This document shows, piece by piece, positions 58,791 to 64,000 of a DNA stretch of 64,000 bases. The stretch spans positions 62,001 through 126,000 of the forward strand of contig BGZK01001347.1 of assembly GCA_005406025.1 (NCBI GenBank). Direction: 5' to 3'. Position numbers and translations under genes: made by a program. Position 1 is the first letter of the stretch. Each line of letters starts with the position of its first letter. The notes under the pieces were generated by a model. The model was not told the DNA's origin and did no database searches. It saw only the letters and a program-made list of their open reading frames with translations. The DNA is from Eumeta japonica (Eukaryota; Arthropoda; Insecta; Lepidoptera; Psychidae).

Positions 58791-58999
58791 ATTATTTTGT
58801 TTATCTTAGTCAACTAAATGCAGCTGACGGAGCTATAGTTTATAGTATTATTTAAAGGACTAATATTAACACTTACTTATAATTTCCCGTTACTCTGATT
58901 GTTTTAGAGGTATGTGATTGTTGTTTAAAATGCAGAAAACAAGTTTCAGTGATTATTTTCCTTACTCGTTGTGTACTCGTCTTGACGTGGCGAGGCGCT

Positions 59000-59560
59000 A
59001 AATACTATAGGAATCGGTGTTTAAAAAGAAACGATCGTGCCACGGTAATTTGCCACGCCACGTCGGTGTTCCTCCGGTCGCGGCTCTGACTAGAAGACAG
59101 GAGGGCTTATGCAGCGATTACACTATGACAGGATAATGTGGCTTTACCTCGATGCGGTAAGCAACTCGCTGCTACAGTTAGTATGAATAACTAGGTGCTA
59201 TCTGTCGCCAGGTTTCACTATGAGGGGCGACTTATCCCTGTCAACAACATAAGGTGGTTACCGGTGATAGAGAACCGTCACCACTACGGGAACGGGTGCC
59301 ACGGCAGGTGTGCCGCTACAGAGTCCCTAATGGTCTCGATCTCGGTTTCTTAATCTGTTTCAGCGAACGACTCGTCATTATCGATTGCACTTGGGCATTG
59401 TCACCGGTGGAGGGTCGTGGCTCATATAGTCGACTCGCTACCGACAGTATGTTTGTTTTTGTCGGCGGAAAGTATTAGTATGACCTGCAAAAGTAACTGT
59501 CAACCCTTTGACGGCCATGGTCTGATATATCCGACAATCAAAATTGTATCAAAAAGTCCC
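59000..59560. other. Balanced-composition block of unknown nature
   Basis: 59060-59480 is far less AT-rich than its surroundings (CGGTGTTCCTCCGGTCGCGG, CCACGGCAGGTGTGCCGC). Frames of 72-74 codons exist but show no known domain, no ATG in strong context and no splice sites. Could be an unknown mobile element or a host non-coding element. Confidence 0.25.
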
Positions 59561-59939
59561 AGTATTGAATATATCAGAAAAATTACTCTTTACAGTGGTT
59601 TTTTCTTTATACTTTATATTCTTCCACGTAATTAAGGAACGAAAATAAAATTGTACTTGATTGTAATGAGTCAAACGGTTTTACTGATTCATAAATTAAT
59701 ATTAGATTTAATCCCAGAAACATCACAATAATGTGACAAAAAAAACATTTTCCTCAATGTAAAACTTTTCGTATATACTCATAAATCCAAGGTCGGATAT
59801 ATGCGACAGGTCCTTAATTTTATGTTGTAATTTCATTGCTCTAATAGCTTTGAGGTTGTCAGGGAATTGATTTAAAAATTTTCGATTCAAACTTAATTGT
59901 GAATTTTATACTGTAATTCTATGTAAAATTGATGTTTTT

Positions 59940-60270
59940 ATAGCATAATCGAGGGACAAACGAACAGACGAGCCATCAGAAAGTAGATGGTCACCGTCAC
60001 CATCGTCCATCATTCACAATCCCAAAGAGGTCACCAGTGAGTTGTCGGCCTTTTGGATAGAAATAAGATATCTGATGGAAGAATGAACGGATGTATGGTG
60101 AAGTAAGGTGATGGAAAGGGAAGTGGGATGATAGAGGGGGAATGGTCCACCAGAACTTTCACTCATTGGATGAAAAGCAATAGCGGAGCTGTTACTTCAC
60201 GTCTGTATTCTATAAGACTATCGTATTTCATTGGTCGAGTTGGACCATTTTTGTACTGTAGCCAAGTTGA
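59940..60270. repeat. Lepidopteran short interspersed repeat, copy B
   Basis: GAGGGACAAACGAACAGACG, TAGATGGTCACCGTCACCAT, CCAGAACTTTCACTCATTGG, TCTATAAGACTATCGTATTTC (split: TCTATAAGACTATCG, TATTTC) and GGTCGAGTTGGACCA. Diverged copy of 55190-55480, with an internal GGTGATGG/GGGAAGTGGG stretch missing or different in copy A. Confidence 0.7.
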
Positions 60271-60279
60271 TTACAACAT

Positions 60280-61420
60280 GGCTCTAGCATGGATTATTTC
60301 TTATAAATTACTATCATTCATTTTTAATAAATACCAATAGAGGAAAATAAATTGGATATTAATTTTTTCATTATACAAATTAATATTAAAGTCATAAGTC
60401 TCTATGAAATTGTAATGTATTTAATCCCATCATTAAATATATGCGATTCGTCTTTAATTTGAAAGCCAATGTCGAATAAATGCGACCACTTCATAAATCA
60501 CTGATGATTTGATCATTTATTCAGTATTGTGCTCCTATAATATTCCTTAACGAGAAAATTATAAAAAGCATATTTATATAATAAGTTTATTAATAAATTA
60601 GGAGTTTTTTTTTTATTTGTACCAACATATTTTCTTTTCTATGCAATGTCTAATTTTAATGCATTTTACATATTCATAACACACGAAGTATAAACGAAGT
60701 ATATATAATAAATAGAACACGTGCCTCGCGAACACAGCCACAAGACAATAGAAAGGCAGGCGGAGAGAGGGCCTGACGATATACGAGTGCCTTTTACCGT
60801 CATGGTCGCCGTCGAAGTGTCTCAATAGATGTTTCAAATCAAAACACTAATGTCGTGATACTCACTGTCAACAAGAATATTGATCAAATTAAACAGCATT
60901 TTGTCAAAACTTAAATTTTACTTAAAGCGGTAACGTAATATGACACCAACAGCCCAAAAATAGCTCTCGGTTGCAAATTCCAGTAAAATAATGTTAATCA
61001 ATTCCATTTATTGCTATGTAGAAAATTAGTAGTTTTGACTTCCTTATATGAGAAAAGTTTCACTTAAGACACAAACCTTATGCCAATTTATTGGTTAAGG
61101 TAATATTTTCGATTTTACGAGAGGACGTCAAGTTGTGTATGAAATACACCAGGGTGAAGGAGAGCTATTTATTTTACACGGTGGTAACGATGGGAGATAT
61201 GATTAAGAGGTATCGAATTATAGTTATTAACGGTTACTTCTTCGACAATAAAGTAAAAATCGATAATATTTATTTTGTTACTTTACGTCACTAGCTTTAT
61301 TCATTTAAAAACAATAATGGCTCTAAGAGCACGTGTTCTGAATGCAGACTCGGCTGTCAAAAGGTAAATAAATACTCTGCAAAACGAAACATATCTAACA
61401 CCATGAGGCGGCCAATTTGA
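60280..61420. other. AT-rich intergenic, nothing recognised
   Basis: No coding signal. ATATATGCGA occurs near 59797 and 60437 and ATAAATGCGACC near 60477, a weak hint that 59.7-60.5 kb contains internal repeats. Confidence 0.4.
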
Positions 61421-61429
61421 GAAGTTTAT

Positions 61430-61690
61430 CGTGGGCTTACAATTTACAAACCCGGCGTATTGTGACGCTCGTGCACTGCCTCTGTTCGTGATACCTGATC
61501 GCAATGAGGGGATTTTCTTGCAATCAAGTTATCGCCTCCGAAGTTGTGAAAGAATACGAAAGCGTAACCATCACTCCGGCGCAATTGCGCGACGAAAGGG
61601 ACAAAATGTGATTTCAGTTGGCTGTCACCCTGTGTCAAGCGCCCGTGAGAGTTTTCACCATATGTTAGATAAACAAATAAATGCATAGGT
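61430..61690. other. Balanced-composition block (possible conserved element)
   Basis: TATTGTGACGCTCGTGCACTG, GATCGCAATGAGGGG and GCGCAATTGCGCGACG (with palindrome GCGCAATTGCGC at about 61579). Open frames on both strands without ATG support or homology. Confidence 0.3.
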
Positions 61691-61699
61691 GCAAAGCAA

Positions 61700-63952
61700 T
61701 GAATGTTCATAAACATGTTTAAAAAAAGTGTGTGTGTGTGTATCAGCTCCGACGCACGACTAGAGTTTACTCCTTGCGAACGATTATAAAATAAATAGAT
61801 TAGTGAATGAAGGTAAATGAATGCATTTTTTATATTGCTTAAAGCATGCATGATATATTTATTTATATCTATTAATTATACAATGAATTCGGGCAAGCCT
61901 TTCAGTTTTTGAGACGAAAAAAGAGACGTACTTAAAGTGTTTATACAACTAATTAATATTTTTACCACGATATTTGACAATCAAACTAAATATTTCCGTA
62001 GATGAGTGATAATACAGACTTTACGCATCAATTGATATTTGTCATCATTTTGCATACGGAAATTCCTCGTTTGACAATTATCCCATGTGACAATATCCAC
62101 ATGGCCCAAGAATCGCCTCCCTAAACGTAACGTAACGTATCGCCATGTTTGATTTTATTCCCCATGATTTTCATACCCCGGGCATACACATGAAAAATCG
62201 ATTCATAAGGAGTAAACTCCAAAAACATATTAATCTGCTACGCGAGCCTTTAAAAACTTACGAATTACCTAAAATATTTGAGTGACATCTCAAAACAAAA
62301 ACAAAAATTTACTTCGTGCAGCTGTGAATAAGGCCTAAATAAATATTACAGATACACATTAATTTGAGTTGATGGCTGATGCAACTAAGCGATTCTATAT
62401 CTCTGTTACTATAGAGGGGTAATGCAGTATGTACGTATGTACTTTGGGTGCAGTCCAAGCAGAGAATAAATATAATGAACATTTGACTTTTTCTTTCGAA
62501 AGCATTTAAAAATCGAATATTCAATTATTTTGCAAATAAATGCGTATGTACACACATCGCTATGATGACATTATGCATTAAAATTGCATTGAAACAATTC
62601 AATTTTATATCATGTAAAGTATTTATATTTAATAGATACCCTGAAATATTGTTAACTTTACCTTTAAATTTTTTTGTAACATAGCATTCTGCCACTCAAT
62701 TCGTCTATTTGACTTTGATATTTGAAAATTTAGAAAAACATCAAAACGCAAATTTTCATACCACAAATCTAAATAATAACTTTCATGCTTGCGAACGCTC
62801 GTAAATTTTCACGTATTGCAGATCACTCGCTGATTATCTAACACTTCCGTACGAGAATTATCGCACGTGATATTCTAAAATACCATTTAATGGAAATTAT
62901 GCAATAATCTGACAATTTTCGTATACGAAATATATTTGAGCGATTCCAAAATAAAGCCCCAGTTCCTGACTGAACTTCGTATATGTGACCCTATCCTGGC
63001 TGAAGGCTGGATCCGCCCTTATTTGCATTTAAATTCGAAAATGACGGGACCCGACGATACCTTCACTCTCAAACCACCCCAGGAAAAAACTTGTTAATAT
63101 TGTTTAAATACAATTCGATGCTCATTTGTTGGCTACACTCAATGAAACCCGAATCTGTATAGCACGGTCTTTAGCGCCATCTAGCATGATAATATTGATT
63201 TACTGAAACATTTATATTTATTGATGACATCTAACAGCTTAAGATGTAAACAATTTTAGCAAATAGGAATTATAAAATTATCTTTTTATCATAATAGAGT
63301 GCACTATCTCGCATTAATTCGTTAATGTCTTATCATAGTTTATTATTTAGAAAATAATGATAGAAACAGCATATCGGCATTAATAGAGAAAATAAGGATA
63401 TGCTCATGGGAAGATATTGAATTATAAAATCGAATCAGGAAAAACATAAAAGTCATTCATTTTATTTTATTTTTTAGTTAATATTAATACCAAATAAAAT
63501 TTATTGAGTGTTAGTTACAACTAATAGTTTTTAAAAAATAAATTAGACGGGCCTTGACAGATTATTAAGTTTATAATGACCTTATAATTTGATTTAACAA
63601 TTTATTTTTGCTCTTTAAAAGAAAGTTTAAGTTATGTGTATTTAATTTTTATAATTGTATATAATTTTTGTCCGTTGGTAACATTTTTTCCAATACAATT
63701 TTCATGATAACACTTGTATTTCATGTGTTTCATTCTTTTTGGTATCTAGTTGTCTGACAAGTTTTTTTTGTCTGCATAAGTAAAATCTAATATTTTTAAC
63801 AATTTCAATTATTACTTTTAAAGGAGTATCAAGCATTAAAAAGAATACTATATAATACTGAATGTATTTTATTCACATTCATATAAATTTGGCATACACT
63901 TTCGTAGCTTTATTATAAAGAATTTTATATCATTTCAAATTATTTTTATTAT

Positions 63953-63955
<3 letters not shown>
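61700..63955. other. AT-rich intergenic, nothing recognised
   Basis: A short (GT)n run at about 61728-61742. 62090-62200 and 62790-62880 are slightly more balanced (GTAACGTAACGTATCGCC, GAGAATTATCGCACGTG) and might be small conserved elements. Otherwise low complexity. Confidence 0.4.

Positions 63956-63956
<1 letters not shown>

Positions 63957-64000
<44 letters not shown>
63957..64000. repeat. (TA)n microsatellite at the window edge
   Basis: Uninterrupted TA repeat of at least 44 bp that runs into the last base, so its true length is unknown. Confidence 0.95.

Noticed and set aside
61431..61851. Overlapping frames of 85 and 135 codons on opposite strands
   Set aside because: No ATG or context support on the plus strand, no homology on either, and the minus frame runs into low-complexity AT sequence.

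Overview
The window is eukaryotic, very AT-rich DNA that looks like a moth or butterfly (Lepidoptera) genome. This rests on degenerate interspersed repeats that I recognise as typical of lepidopteran genomes, on a tRNA-derived SINE, on old mariner, gypsy-type and jockey-type fragments, and on an insect-like homeobox gene. The species cannot be named from the sequence alone. There are no operons, tandem CDSs, CRISPR arrays or ribosome binding sites. Nearly all short open frames are chance frames in GC-rich patches or in transposon debris.

The one clear host gene is on the minus strand: a Phox2 gene (the PHOX2A/PHOX2B family; PHDP in Drosophila), a paired-like homeobox transcription factor. Exon 1 (25166 down to 24938) encodes the N-terminus beginning MEYGYL. 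It is followed by an intron of about 19 kb. Exon 2 (5911 down to 5715) encodes residues up to homeodomain position 46. The splice phases join exactly (1+2 nt), and the second donor lies at the classic 46/47 intron site of paired-like homeoboxes. Exon 3, with the rest of the recognition helix and the C-terminus, is not in the window and should lie beyond position 1. Upstream of exon 1 is a GC-rich 5' UTR with an in-frame stop and two short upstream ORFs. Before it lies a TATA-less promoter with a perfect initiator (A+1 at 25467), a DPE at exactly +28 to +32, a GC box, CCAAT boxes and a CACGTG E-box.

Region by region: 1-5714 is intron 2. 5912-24937 is intron 1, holding GC-rich islands with clustered homeodomain-type TAATTA/CAATTA sites, which are candidate enhancers, mixed with repeat debris, a LINE fragment (about 17.9-18.5 kb) and a DUF4817-like transposon ORF (about 20.1 kb). 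25468-64000 is about 38.5 kb of upstream intergenic DNA with no recognisable host exon. It holds more GC-rich islands, a dead mariner (50.06-51.31 kb), a second mariner-type relic (36.5 kb), a gypsy integrase C-terminus plus probable LTR (43.6-44.3 kb), a tail-to-tail SINE pair (35.5-36.0 kb), long inverted repeats, two minisatellite-like arrays, and at least eleven copies (intron plus intergenic) of a repeat family built around a degenerate purine array (GGAATCGA-like).

The pattern, a small developmental regulator with huge introns and a gene-poor flank studded with GC-rich islands, fits a regulatory landscape around Phox2. I see no convincing new multi-gene system. The most interesting non-standard signals are the purine-array repeat family, the 60-bp-armed hairpin at 37.52-37.67 kb, the palindromic homeodomain-site cluster at 16.45-16.53 kb, and the Inr+DPE promoter.
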